A stretch of DNA of 64,000 nucleotides from Streptococcus gordonii (GCF_001553855.1 NZ_LQWV01000012.1:62001-126000), one strand, 5' to 3'; numbered from the stretch's first letter, positions 28,945-37,045 are shown. Notes: generated from the sequence alone by a model not told the origin. Numbers and translations: made by a program.

Positions 28945-29949
28945 ATGAATAAAAGAAAACAAATTATTTTAGTGATTGCTGTCTTACTAGTAGCTTTCTG
29001 TAGCTTTGTTTATCTAAAAAAACAATTCTTTTCTCCTTCCAAGCCAAAGGAAGAGTCTAGAAAGGAAACGCTTGTATATGATTCTTCGCTGAAAGATATC
29101 ACTCTAACAAAAGATGGGCGCTATGTCTTAGTTAGTCCTAAAGATGTAAATTGGCAATCCAATGATTTAAGGATGAGTCGTAACTACGTAGTCTCAACAT
29201 TTACAACTTATGAGCACTTTTATGCAAAAAAGAATACCTTACCATCCGGTAAACTCGTAAAATTTGATATTATCACTTATGATTTACGTAAAAAAAATTT
29301 CGATGAAAAGCGCATAGACCTCAAAAAAGCCGTAGAAGAATATGATTCAGATTATGGCTTGAGAGATGATGGGGCCATCCAAGAAGTTGGTTCTAGTTTC
29401 TATTTTGAGGGTAAAGATTATGTACGGATTTCCGTTTCAAAAAGAAAAAATTTGGAAGAAAAAAAAAGACTAGTGCTAAATCTGGAAAATGGGAAATTGA
29501 CAGAGCTTAGTGAAGCGATGGAAGAGGTGCTTCTCGCACAAAATAGTTTCCCTTCCCTATCCAGAACCAATCTCGATGATATTCTATATTTTAATGGATT
29601 TTCAGATTTAAACGATTTAGGTTATATTAATGATAAAAAGGAGAACAAGATTGGGCAGGATATTAACTTTAGCCATGAGTTTCCTGACTTGGTAAAGCGT
29701 TTAAAGAAAAATAGAATTACAGAAATTCAGTATCGTAGAGGTCTAGTCTCTCCATCGGATTTTTATGAAGATCTTCGTCATTGGTTTGCGCCAGTTGGTC
29801 AGGATAAGCTAGATATAGTCGCAAAGGATTATGAAACGAACGAAGAAACTCCTTTAAATAATTACCAAGAATTCATTGATTGGTCCAAAGCGGAAGCTCA
29901 AAAAGCACAGGAAAGCATAAACGCAAATAGGAAAAAAGAGGCAAATTAA
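28945..29949 (+). CDS. Membrane-anchored 334-aa protein, copy 1 of a tandem pair
   Basis: One N-terminal membrane helix (IILVIAVLLVAFCSFVYL, about residues 7-24) is followed by an extracellular domain of about 305 residues with no family I can name. The ATG directly follows the stop of the 725-aa gene (TAAATG), with AGGAGG nine bases upstream, so translation is coupled. It is nearly identical to copy 2 at both ends but differs in two internal patches (about residues 76-105 and 125-178). Single-pass surface proteins encoded next to a secreted toxin, such as TipC beside TelC in S. intermedius, are immunity proteins; an analogous role is plausible but unproven. Confidence 0.62.
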   Translation: MNKRKQIILVIAVLLVAFCSFVYLKKQFFSPSKPKEESRKETLVYDSSLKDITLTKDGRYVLVSPKDVNWQSNDLRMSRNYVVSTFTTYEHFYAKKNTLPSGKLVKFDIITYDLRKKNFDEKRIDLKKAVEEYDSDYGLRDDGAIQEVGSSFYFEGKDYVRISVSKRKNLEEKKRLVLNLENGKLTELSEAMEEVLLAQNSFPSLSRTNLDDILYFNGFSDLNDLGYINDKKENKIGQDINFSHEFPDLVKRLKKNRITEIQYRRGLVSPSDFYEDLRHWFAPVGQDKLDIVAKDYETNEETPLNNYQEFIDWSKAEAQKAQESINANRKKEAN

Positions 29950-30017
29950 TATGCCACAAATTTGCGAAACATCGTTTATCAACAGGCTTTGACTGAAACG
30001 GGTAATAAGGACAATAA
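29927..30017 (+). pseudogene. Recombination scar: remnant of the 121-aa gene fused to a remnant of the 725-aa gene
   Basis: Bases 29927-29974 align without gaps to the first 16 codons of the 121-aa gene (from 31000), with ATA in place of its ATG. From about 29966 the sequence switches to a near-exact copy of 28593-28638, inside the 725-aa gene. Near 30010 it jumps to the GGACAATAA that precedes the paralogue start. The left joint falls in CGAAACATC, present in both parents. This indicates a former tandem duplication that was later deleted down to its joints. Confidence 0.8.
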
Positions 30018-31022
30018 ATGAATAAAAGAAAACAAATTATTTTAGTGATAGCTGTCTTACTAGTAGCTTTCTGTAGCTTTGTTTATCTAAAAAAACAATT
30101 CTTTTCTTCCTCCAAGCCAAAGGAAGAGACCATAAAGAAAACTCTTGTATTTGATTCTTCGCTGAAAGATATTACTCTGATAGATGATGAGCGCTATGTC
30201 TTAGTTAGTCCTAAAGATGTAAATTGGCAATCTAACGATTTAGTGATTACAAGAAATTATGTAGTTTCCTCTTTTGTATCATATGATCAAACATATTCTA
30301 AAGAATATAAAAGATTATCTAGTAAGCTCACAGCATTCGAAATTTTAACCTATGATCTGCGTAAGAAAAATTTTGAAGAAAAGCGTATAGACCTCAAAAA
30401 GACTGTAGAGAAGTATACTTCAGAGTATAGCTTGATAGATGATGGTTCTATGGAAAATATAGGGTTCGGTATTCATCATGATAACATAGATTATATAGAA
30501 GTTTTTGTATCTAAAAAAAATAATATAAAAGAAAGAAAAACACTATTGTTAAATCTGGAAAATGGGAAATTGACAGAGCTTAGTGAAGCGATGGAAGAGG
30601 TAGTTCTCGCACAAAATAGTTTCCCTTCCCTATCTAGAACAAATCTTGATGATATTCTATATTTTAATGGATTTTCAGATTTAAATGATTTAGGTTATAT
30701 TAATGATAAAAAGAAGAACAAGATTGGACAGGATATTAACTTTAGCCATGAGTTTCCTGACTTGGTAAAGCGTTTAAAGAAAAATAGAATTACAGAAATT
30801 CTGTATCGTAGAGGCTTGGTTTCTCCTGCGGATTACTATGAAGATCTTCGCCATTGGTTTGCGCCAGTTGGTCAGGATAAGCTAGATATAGTCGCAAAGG
30901 ATTATGAAACGAAAGAAGAAACTCCTTTAAATAATTACCAAGAATTCATTGATTGGTCCAAAGCGGAAGCTAAAAAAGCACAGGAAAGGATAAAAGCAAA
31001 TGGGAAAAAAGAGACAGATTAA
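30018..31022 (+). CDS. Membrane-anchored 334-aa protein, copy 2 of a tandem pair
   Basis: A paralogue of the gene at 28945, of equal length and topology. The first 75 residues and the last 155 are almost unchanged, with 12 visible amino-acid differences in the C-terminal 155. The internal patches have been replaced: SSFVSYDQTYSKEYKRLSS here against STFTTYEHFYAKKNTLPSG in copy 1, and a second patch around residues 125-178. Such mosaic divergence suggests selection on a binding surface. AAGGACAATAA gives a weaker ribosome-binding site than copy 1. Its 3' end overlaps the 121-aa gene by 23 bp. Confidence 0.62.
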   Translation: MNKRKQIILVIAVLLVAFCSFVYLKKQFFSSSKPKEETIKKTLVFDSSLKDITLIDDERYVLVSPKDVNWQSNDLVITRNYVVSSFVSYDQTYSKEYKRLSSKLTAFEILTYDLRKKNFEEKRIDLKKTVEKYTSEYSLIDDGSMENIGFGIHHDNIDYIEVFVSKKNNIKERKTLLLNLENGKLTELSEAMEEVVLAQNSFPSLSRTNLDDILYFNGFSDLNDLGYINDKKKNKIGQDINFSHEFPDLVKRLKKNRITEILYRRGLVSPADYYEDLRHWFAPVGQDKLDIVAKDYETKEETPLNNYQEFIDWSKAEAKKAQERIKANGKKETD

Positions 31023-31365
31023 TACAGATCAAATTTACGAAACATCAGTTCGCTTAGATGCGGCAGTAGCGTCAGGAGGTCAAAATGATGCTTCAGAGTG
31101 GGTTGATGATGAGTCTACAGAATTATTTGCAGACTGCAATACCTTATTGGATGAGGCTTCAGCAGATATTCATACTACGGTAGAGAATCTTAATAACTAT
31201 TTAAATTCTGTAGCAGCAGAATTTGAGAAAGCTGATTCAAAAATGGCAAAATTAATTTCTGCAAATAATGGATTGGAATCTATCCCAATGGAAGATAAAA
31301 ATATTGCAGAAAAGAATAAAATTCGCTCGAATGATTATTATAATCAATTGAAAAAGAGCAAGTAA
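31000..31365 (+). CDS. 121-aa helical protein of the type VII cargo module
   Basis: A soluble, acidic, mostly helical protein: NTDQIYETSVRLDAAVAS, then SEWVDDESTELFADCNTLLD, then DIHTTVENLNNYLNSVAAEF. The two-helix pattern with a Trp near the turn recalls WXG100-like or DUF3130-type type VII partner proteins, but no WXG triplet is present. AAAGGA ten bases before ATG 31000 supports the overlapping start. A fragment of a former second copy lies at 29927-29974. It is the last gene of the module; a strong terminator follows at 31575-31607. Confidence 0.6.
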   Translation: MGKKRQINTDQIYETSVRLDAAVASGGQNDASEWVDDESTELFADCNTLLDEASADIHTTVENLNNYLNSVAAEFEKADSKMAKLISANNGLESIPMEDKNIAEKNKIRSNDYYNQLKKSK

Positions 31366-31377
31366 TCGTTATATTTT

Positions 31378-31557
31378 TATCCTATTTTATCTTTCATATC
31401 GTAATAGGATACAGGAATGATTTCTCTTAGGCTGAGCGATTCTTCTCTAGCGCTTATTGGCTGTGCAGTCAGCCATTCTTCACGAGATGCATACAATGGA
31501 AAAAGATAGTCTATCGAAGAAATAGTATGCCTGGGGCTTTTTGTTCAGGCCTATTTC
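31378..31557 (+). other. Non-coding stretch with two hairpins before the module terminator
   Basis: No gene is seen between 31366 and 31800. TATCCTATT (31378-31386) pairs with AATAGGATA (31403-31411). GAAATAG plus GCCTG (31519-31533) pairs with CAGGC plus CTATTTC (31546-31557) around a U-rich loop. Neither is followed by a T run, so they are not simple terminators. They could belong to a long 3' untranslated region or a small RNA ending at 31607. Confidence 0.3.
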
Positions 31558-31574
31558 TATTTGAAGTTGCTATT

Positions 31575-31607
31575 CCACCTGAACATCAATTCAGGTGGTT
31601 TTCTTTT
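31575..31607 (+). terminator. Terminator closing the type VII cargo module
   Basis: CCACCTGAA pairs perfectly with TTCAGGTGG around a 6-nt loop, followed by TTTTCTTTT. Confidence 0.9.
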
Positions 31608-31800
31608 ACCTACCATATCTCAGTCTCTATCTAGCACCTATTTTTCATTTAGTATCATAAAGAAAATTTCAGGTGATGCACTAAGCCTAAAACAAAAAAC
31701 AAGCTAAAAGGACTTAGTCCTAGCCAATGTAGAACTAAATCCTTAATACAAATTATTTTGCTGATTTTTAAGGTTGGGGTATCTGAGCCATTTCGCAAAC

Positions 31801-32628
31801 TCAGCCGAGGACATATTCTTTGATGGCTTCTGCGACTCCGTGCTCATTGTTGCTTTTAGTGACGGCATTGGCCTCAGTTTTGACTGCTTCAGGGGCATTG
31901 TCCATAGCGACGCCGAGTCCTGCCAGTCGCAACATAGGAAGGTCATTGAAGTTGTCTCCGACTGTCATGACCTCTTCTAGTGGCACTTGGTAGTGCTGGG
32001 CAATTTCGTGTAAGGCTTGCTCCTTGGAGACATGCTTGGCCGTGACTTCCATATAGTTGTCCTTAGAGAGATAGAAGGCTGTCTTGGGAAAGTCTAAGGT
32101 CTGTAGGTAGTCGTGAAGTTTCTGGATGACAGGCGCTTCATCGATAAGAAGTAGCTTATGGATAGGGATTAGCACATCCAGCACTGGCAGAAGAATATTC
32201 TGAATCACTGGCTGCTCACCTGTAATAGCAGCCTCTATCTGCACCCACTTATCCAGACGATCAGCAATCCAATCCTTGCCAGAGTAGAGATTGATGGACA
32301 CACTAGGAAATTCAGACTTGACCAGTTCTAGAAAAGTGCGGATCTCTTTCTTGTCCAGAGGGTGCTCGATAATGGTCTCGTAAGCTTGCGGATCACCCTT
32401 GATGACCAGAGCACCGTTGTAGCAGGCCAGTGGATTATCTCCCAGCCCCAGCTCACGGGCAATGGGCTCCATACCCAGAGGAGAGCGGGCAGAAGCCAGT
32501 ACGAAGGGGATTTGTTCTCGGTTCAGTAGGGGAATGATGTCTTTGAGCTCAGGATCTACTTGGTGCTGGTTGTCCAAAATGGTACCGTCAATGTCGCTGA
32601 TAATCAGGCGAATCGCTTGTTTTGTCAT
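31801..32628 (-). CDS. Cof-type HAD-family phosphatase
   Basis: A 275-residue cytosolic sugar- or nucleotide-phosphate phosphatase of the HAD IIB (Cof/YidA) subfamily. Motif I is ISDIDGTILDNQH, with Asp nucleophile and Asp+2; motif II is VLASARS; motif IV is MTVGDNFNDLPML. The cap domain occupies roughly residues 85-190. It lies 32 bp downstream of the DeoR regulator on the same strand, so the pair are probably co-transcribed. The substrate is unknown. GGAGGACGCCTC precedes the ATG. Confidence 0.9.
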   Translation of the reverse strand: MTKQAIRLIISDIDGTILDNQHQVDPELKDIIPLLNREQIPFVLASARSPLGMEPIARELGLGDNPLACYNGALVIKGDPQAYETIIEHPLDKKEIRTFLELVKSEFPSVSINLYSGKDWIADRLDKWVQIEAAITGEQPVIQNILLPVLDVLIPIHKLLLIDEAPVIQKLHDYLQTLDFPKTAFYLSKDNYMEVTAKHVSKEQALHEIAQHYQVPLEEVMTVGDNFNDLPMLRLAGLGVAMDNAPEAVKTEANAVTKSNNEHGVAEAIKEYVLG

Positions 32629-32660
32629 GAGGCGTCCTCCTATGTGTCTAATGAATTGAT

Positions 32661-33407
32661 TTAATAAAGTATTTTAACCTTGTCTCCAAGCAGTTCTTGA
32701 ACTTCAGGGCTGGGCTCTTGGTCCGTGATCCAGTAGTCAAAGTCGCTGATAGGCCCCAGGATGTACTTAGACTCTTTCTGCCACTTGTCTTGCTCAGCCA
32801 GCAGAATCTTAGTCTTGGCATGCTTCAAAGCCAGTCTTTTCAGGTGAGCATCAGCCTCGTCTTCAAAGCTGACTAGGCCATCAGAAACACTAGCTGCCCC
32901 GATAAAGGCAATGTCAAAGGAAACTTGCTCTAACAGCTCTGCTTCATTGAGCGCGTAGTAGAATCGGTTTTTGGGATAGAATTTTCCACCTAAGAGATGA
33001 AAGTCCACTTTGTCCTGACTACTCAGCATGATCGCATTATCCAGCGAGTGAGAGTAGATTGTCATAGGCTCCTTGATGCGCTGTGCCAGATGGAGAACGA
33101 TGGTTGAGACATCAAAGAAGGCAATCTGCCCCGGCTTGAGAAAGTCGTGCGCTTTTCGCGCTATAGCCTTTTTTTCGTGGCTCAGCTGCTTGAGACGGTC
33201 GTTAAAGGAAGGGATTTGCCGGCTAGTGTCCAGCGGGATAATACCTCCATGAGTGCGTTGCACAAGCTTACGCTCGCTCAAAATCGAAAAATCTCGTCGG
33301 ATGGTATCTTTAGAAACCTGAAAATGCTCAATCATATCCTTGGCTGATAGCTGTTTTTTCTCAGCCAAGAGCTCTAAGATTTCAGCCAAGCGTTGTTCTT
33401 GGTACAT
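32661..33407 (-). CDS. DeoR-family transcriptional regulator
   Basis: A 248-residue repressor. Its N-terminal DeoR helix-turn-helix (ILELLAEKKQLSAKDMIEHF, QVSKDTIRRDF) is followed by a sugar-phosphate-sensing domain with RTHGGIIPL and DIAFIGAASVSDGLVSFEDE. The frame extends upstream to 33464, but AGGGAGGGACTAGT immediately precedes ATG 33407, giving the normal MYQEQRLAEIL start. It probably controls itself and the adjacent Cof phosphatase in response to a phosphosugar. Confidence 0.9.
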   Translation of the reverse strand: MYQEQRLAEILELLAEKKQLSAKDMIEHFQVSKDTIRRDFSILSERKLVQRTHGGIIPLDTSRQIPSFNDRLKQLSHEKKAIARKAHDFLKPGQIAFFDVSTIVLHLAQRIKEPMTIYSHSLDNAIMLSSQDKVDFHLLGGKFYPKNRFYYALNEAELLEQVSFDIAFIGAASVSDGLVSFEDEADAHLKRLALKHAKTKILLAEQDKWQKESKYILGPISDFDYWITDQEPSPEVQELLGDKVKILY

Positions 33408-33512
33408 ACTAGTCCCTCCCTGTTTGTCTAAAAAGAGTATAGCACAGAGATTAAGTGTTTTCAAGTTTCTTTAATGCTTTGTAAGTCTTTTGGCTCGGAG
33501 TATAAAATGAAC

Positions 33513-33548
33513 AATCAAAAAAACCAAGCAGTGCTTGGCTTTTTTGAT
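33513..33548. terminator. Bidirectional terminator downstream of the Ser-rich lipoprotein gene
   Basis: AATCAAAAAAACCAAGCA pairs with TGCTTGGCTTTTTTGAT around one base, with T-rich sequence in both directions. Confidence 0.85.
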
Positions 33549-33575
33549 ATTATAATGTTCGAAATAGCTTTATGA

Positions 33576-33986
33576 TTATGGAGTTTGGACGTTAACTGTT
33601 CCGTCGCTTCCAACTTTAACATCGACACCGCCACCTTGTACATGAACGCCGTCTTCGTTTACGTTAACATTTCCATTGCTATTAGCATTTTCATTGCCAG
33701 CTTCAACAGTAGCTGAGCCATCGCCGTCAGCTTCTACTTTAGCGTCATCAGTTTCTACGTTAACGCTACCACCGTTTTGGCCTCCGTTAACCTTAACTTT
33801 AGCTTTGCCGCTTTCAGAGGATGCTGAGCTTTCTTTTTTGCTTGAAGAGCTGGCTTTAGATGAAGAAGATACGCTTGAGCTTGAGCTTTCTTTTGTATCC
33901 TTGTCTGCAGAATTTCCGCAGGCAGCCAAAAAGAAGAGTGAAACTAGTGTAATTAGAGATAAATAAATTGTTGATTTTTTCATCAT
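33576..33986 (-). CDS. Small Ser-rich lipoprotein with Gly/Asn/Val repeats
   Basis: A 136-residue lipoprotein. The signal peptide ends in LVSLFFLAACG, with lipidated Cys23. A linker of about 35 residues is nearly all Ser, Lys and Glu. The C-terminal 80 residues consist of short strands alternating Val with Lys, Glu, Asp or Asn (KAKVKVNGG, SVNVETDDAKVEADG, VDVKVGSDGTVNV), suggesting a regular beta structure. I do not recognise a family. Two ATGs are adjacent; the second (33983) has the better distance to AAGGAGG. A WalR-type box lies 175 bp upstream. It is monocistronic. Confidence 0.78.
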   Translation of the reverse strand: MMKKSTIYLSLITLVSLFFLAACGNSADKDTKESSSSSVSSSSKASSSSKKESSASSESGKAKVKVNGGQNGGSVNVETDDAKVEADGDGSATVEAGNENANSNGNVNVNEDGVHVQGGGVDVKVGSDGTVNVQTP

Positions 33987-34159
33987 ATCCCTCCTTCTAC
34001 TTACATAGTATATGATTCAAGCTTTTGACGCAATAAAAAAATGGATATGACATTGAATTATCATACCCGCTTAATAGTTTCGTTACATAAAATACAGAGG
34101 AAAAACAGAGAAAAGACAGCGCTATCAAGGGTTTGGCTTGTTTGTTCTTTGTTTGTCTA

Positions 34160-34176
34160 TGTAATATTCTTGTAAC
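34160..34176. promoter_or_regulatory. WalR (VicR) box
   Basis: TGTAAT-ATTCT-TGTAAC matches the published WalR consensus TGTWAH-N5-TGTWAH at every position. It lies in the otherwise gene-free 33987-34295 interval. The nearest gene that could be controlled is the lipoprotein at 33576-33986, 175 bp away on the minus strand. A candidate -10 for that gene, TATACT on the minus strand, is near 34010. Confidence 0.5.
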
Positions 34177-34261
34177 AGATATAAATATTTATCAGAATGT
34201 AAAAAAGTTGTTTGGAGCCTTGAGAGGTAAGTGTTGGCTGGTAACTTAGTCTAGAAATTAT

Positions 34262-34291
34262 AAAACCGCCTAGGTTAACTAAGCGGTTTTA
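34262..34291. terminator. Terminator of the TetR-MFS operon
   Basis: AAAACCGCCTAG pairs with CTAAGCGGTTTT around GTTAA, with one mismatch. It lies directly after the MFS stop in the direction of transcription. Confidence 0.85.
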
Positions 34292-34295
34292 GATG

Positions 34296-35462
34296 TTACA
34301 AAATCTTATCGAATTTCTCAATATAGAAAAGAGAAGCAGTCATAATCAACGTTAGAATCAAAAGACCGATAATGGCAGGTGTCCAAGATTGGAAGAGGTC
34401 AAAGCTGAAACCAAAAAGGCTAGGTCCTAATGCTGCAAGGATATAACCACCTGTTTGAGCCAAACCAGATAATTGAGCTGTTTGTTCAGGAGTGCTGGTC
34501 TTAAGAGAGAAGGTTACCATAAGGTAAGGGAATAGGGCGCTGACTGCAGCTCCAAGAAGGAGATTGAGGATCAGCCAGTAAAAGAAATTGCTGGTCGGAA
34601 TTAGGAGCATAGAGACACCAATGAGTCCAGAAGCTGCAACGCAAGATATCATGATGAGGCGTCCACGAGCGGATAAACGAGCTGTGAGGCTTGGTATTGT
34701 CATAGAAAATGGCAGGCTAATCAAAGAGAAGATCGAAGCGAGAATACCCGTTGCATCTTTTGATAGACCAGCTTGCAAGGCCAAGGTTGGTAACCAGGTT
34801 ACTGCTGTGTAAAAGAGTAGGGATTGCAAGCCACAAAATACGATGAGGGCTAAGACCTTTTTATTTTGCAGCAGGGCGCCGATTGGATGATTTTTGCCTT
34901 TTCTTGCTAGGAAGTGATTGTGTTTCGTATTAGGGAGCCATACCAAGAGTGCCAAGAGACAAATGGCACTTAAAGCTAAAATTAATCCTTGCCAAGAGGT
35001 GGCACTAACGATAGGAACAACCAGAGCAGAAGCTACTGTAATCGATAGGCTCATAGCGGAGATGTAAAAGGTCGTTAAAAGACCGATGCGTTCGGACTGA
35101 TTGGCTTGAATGATGCTAGGCAGCAGAACGTTCAGTAAAGCGATGGCTGCTCCTAGGATAATAGTTCCTACATAAAGGAAGGGGAGATTAATGATCCGGA
35201 TAAGAGATCCGATTGTCAAGATGATTAGGACCATTGTAAAGAGTTTTTCAAGCCCAAATTTTTGTGCCAAGCGAGGGGAGAAAGAGGAACAAAGGGCAAA
35301 CATGACTAGAGGTAAACTGGTCAAGAGCCCGAGTGAGCTGAGTGAAACGTGGAGGCCATCAGCGATATCCGATAGGACAATCGGCAAAACGGCAAAAGGT
35401 GTCCGTAAAACAAGCCCAACCATGATAATGCCTGGGACAAAAAATGCAGAATGTTTTTTCAT
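34296..35462 (-). CDS. MFS transporter, cyanate/nitroimidazole permease-like (CynX/NimT type)
   Basis: A 388-residue major facilitator with about 12 membrane helices. Residues FFVPGIIMVGLVLRTPFAVLP at the start and the cytosolic loop SPRLAQKFGLEKL after helix 2 are typical. TAQLSGLAQTGGYILAALGPSLFG near the C-terminus is characteristic of the CynX subgroup. The substrate is unknown and may be a toxic small molecule, since a TetR regulator lies 47 bp upstream in the same operon. GAGGAGAATTTT precedes the ATG. Confidence 0.88.
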   Translation of the reverse strand: MKKHSAFFVPGIIMVGLVLRTPFAVLPIVLSDIADGLHVSLSSLGLLTSLPLVMFALCSSFSPRLAQKFGLEKLFTMVLIILTIGSLIRIINLPFLYVGTIILGAAIALLNVLLPSIIQANQSERIGLLTTFYISAMSLSITVASALVVPIVSATSWQGLILALSAICLLALLVWLPNTKHNHFLARKGKNHPIGALLQNKKVLALIVFCGLQSLLFYTAVTWLPTLALQAGLSKDATGILASIFSLISLPFSMTIPSLTARLSARGRLIMISCVAASGLIGVSMLLIPTSNFFYWLILNLLLGAAVSALFPYLMVTFSLKTSTPEQTAQLSGLAQTGGYILAALGPSLFGFSFDLFQSWTPAIIGLLILTLIMTASLFYIEKFDKIL

Positions 35463-35509
35463 AAAATTCTCCTCAAACGATAGTTTTCTAAGTGTTTAAT
35501 ACACAGTTC

Positions 35510-36031
35510 TTACTTCATCAAGTCTAAAAAATATTGGCTGATGGTGGCCTCATCGATGGGATTTCGTTGCTGCAACCACCAGGATACAGTCTCAACAAAG
35601 GTAGCTGTTACGTGATTTTTTAAAAAATCCTGAGGCAGACGGGCCTTGTTCATCAAGCCTTTTTCCTGAATTAGAGGGAAGAGGTAATGTTCCAGCTCAA
35701 TCTTCAGGCGATTGATAAAGTAGGTATTTTTTGCTAGAAGCAGTGTAGCGATTCGATCCTGATTTTTCCGAAAATGATAGAAAATATGGGCAGTCGCTTC
35801 AAATAGGTCCTTTCCATCAGGACGCTCAAGAAAGGTGTGCTGGAATAGTTCCTGACAGAGCTCCTCTAGCAGGGCTTCTTTGGTCTCGAAATGAGCATAA
35901 AAAGTCGACCGCCCCACATCGGCCAGGTCGATGATTTCTTGAACAGTGATGGTTTCATAGCTCTTACGATGCAAGAGGCTGAGAAAGGCTTGGTAAATGG
36001 CTGCGCGTGATTTTTTTACTCGTCTGTCCAT
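35510..36031 (-). CDS. TetR/AcrR-family transcriptional regulator
   Basis: A 173-residue regulator. The N-terminal helix-turn-helix spans VQEIIDLADVGRSTFYAHFE, and the ligand-binding helices are of the AcrR type with a C-terminal TetR_C-like region. The longest frame starts at a TTG (36046), but ATG 36031 with GGAAA five bases upstream is preferred. It precedes the MFS gene on the same strand and presumably represses the pair until an inducer binds. Confidence 0.87.
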   Translation of the reverse strand: MDRRVKKSRAAIYQAFLSLLHRKSYETITVQEIIDLADVGRSTFYAHFETKEALLEELCQELFQHTFLERPDGKDLFEATAHIFYHFRKNQDRIATLLLAKNTYFINRLKIELEHYLFPLIQEKGLMNKARLPQDFLKNHVTATFVETVSWWLQQRNPIDEATISQYFLDLMK

Positions 36032-36190
36032 AGCATTTCCGAACAAAATCAGTCTTTTGTCTCTTATCTGACAAAGCTAGTGATTTGCTTCTTGTTTCCT
36101 TTTCTAAAAAGATGGATAATAGAATCGAACAAAGTGTTTGCTTTTGAATACATTATACTATAAAAATGTCAGATGTAACAGGGGGTTGCC

Positions 36191-37045
36191 ATGAAATCAA
36201 GTCAAAAAATGATGGTTGCTTTTCTTTTGAATTCGTCCTTCGCCATTATTGAAGTTTTTTTCGGTTTGGCCTTCAATTCCAGTGCTGTCTTGGCTGACGC
36301 CGTCCATGATACAGGGGATGCATTGGCAATTGGCCTGTCAACGCTTTTAGAAAAGATTTCCAATAAAAAAGAAGACAGCCGTTATACATTGGGCTACAAG
36401 CGTTACAGTTTGCTGGGAGCCATTCTGACTTCCATTATTTTGATTATAGGTTCGCTCTTAGTTCTCTGGGAAAATGTCCCCAAGATCTTCGCCCCAGAAC
36501 CTGTCGATTATAACGGGATGCTGGTCCTAGGAATTGTGGCTATTTTGGTCAACTTGGCAGCCAGCAAGGTGGTCAGCCACGGCCATAGTCACAATGAGTC
36601 TATTCTCAGTCTGCATTTTCTAGAGGATATTCTGGGTTGGCTAGCGGTTATTTTAGTGTCTATCGTCTTACGATTTACGGATTGGTATTTCCTAGATCCT
36701 TTGCTATCTCTGTTGATTGCTATCTTTATTCTCAGTCAGTCTCTACCTAAGTTTTGGGATAATATCAAGATCTTTCTGGATCATGTTCCAAGCGATATTG
36801 ATCTGGGTCGGCTCTATCAAGAACTGGGGAGCCTAGACAATGTTCAAGCTATTGCCCAGCTCAATGTTTGGACGACGGACGGTATTGATAAATATGCCAT
36901 GATTCATATTTGCTTAAAAGAGGCGGAGAAGAGCCAAGAGACCAGACAGGCGGTTCACCAGCTGGTCAAGTCTTTTGGCATTGTTAGAGCCACTATCGAG
37001 TGCGATGAAAGCATGGACGAACACCAAAAACATGGAGATGCTTAG
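36191..37045 (+). CDS. Cation diffusion facilitator (CDF) family metal exporter
   Basis: A 284-residue inner-membrane divalent-metal/proton antiporter. Six membrane helices are followed by a cytosolic domain from about residue 205. Metal-site motifs are visible as SAVLADAVHDTGDALAIG in helix 2 and HFLEDILGWLAV in helix 5. A short His-containing loop, HGHSHNES, lies between helices 4 and 5. The HD-HD pattern suggests zinc-type metals, which is inference from the family. It is divergent from the TetR-MFS pair and convergent with the next tetR. Confidence 0.92.
   Translation: MKSSQKMMVAFLLNSSFAIIEVFFGLAFNSSAVLADAVHDTGDALAIGLSTLLEKISNKKEDSRYTLGYKRYSLLGAILTSIILIIGSLLVLWENVPKIFAPEPVDYNGMLVLGIVAILVNLAASKVVSHGHSHNESILSLHFLEDILGWLAVILVSIVLRFTDWYFLDPLLSLLIAIFILSQSLPKFWDNIKIFLDHVPSDIDLGRLYQELGSLDNVQAIAQLNVWTTDGIDKYAMIHICLKEAEKSQETRQAVHQLVKSFGIVRATIECDESMDEHQKHGDA

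Noticed and set aside
28945..31022. The two 334-aa genes as an assembly artefact
   Set aside because: The copies differ at many internal positions and the spacer is a unique mosaic, so they are true paralogues.
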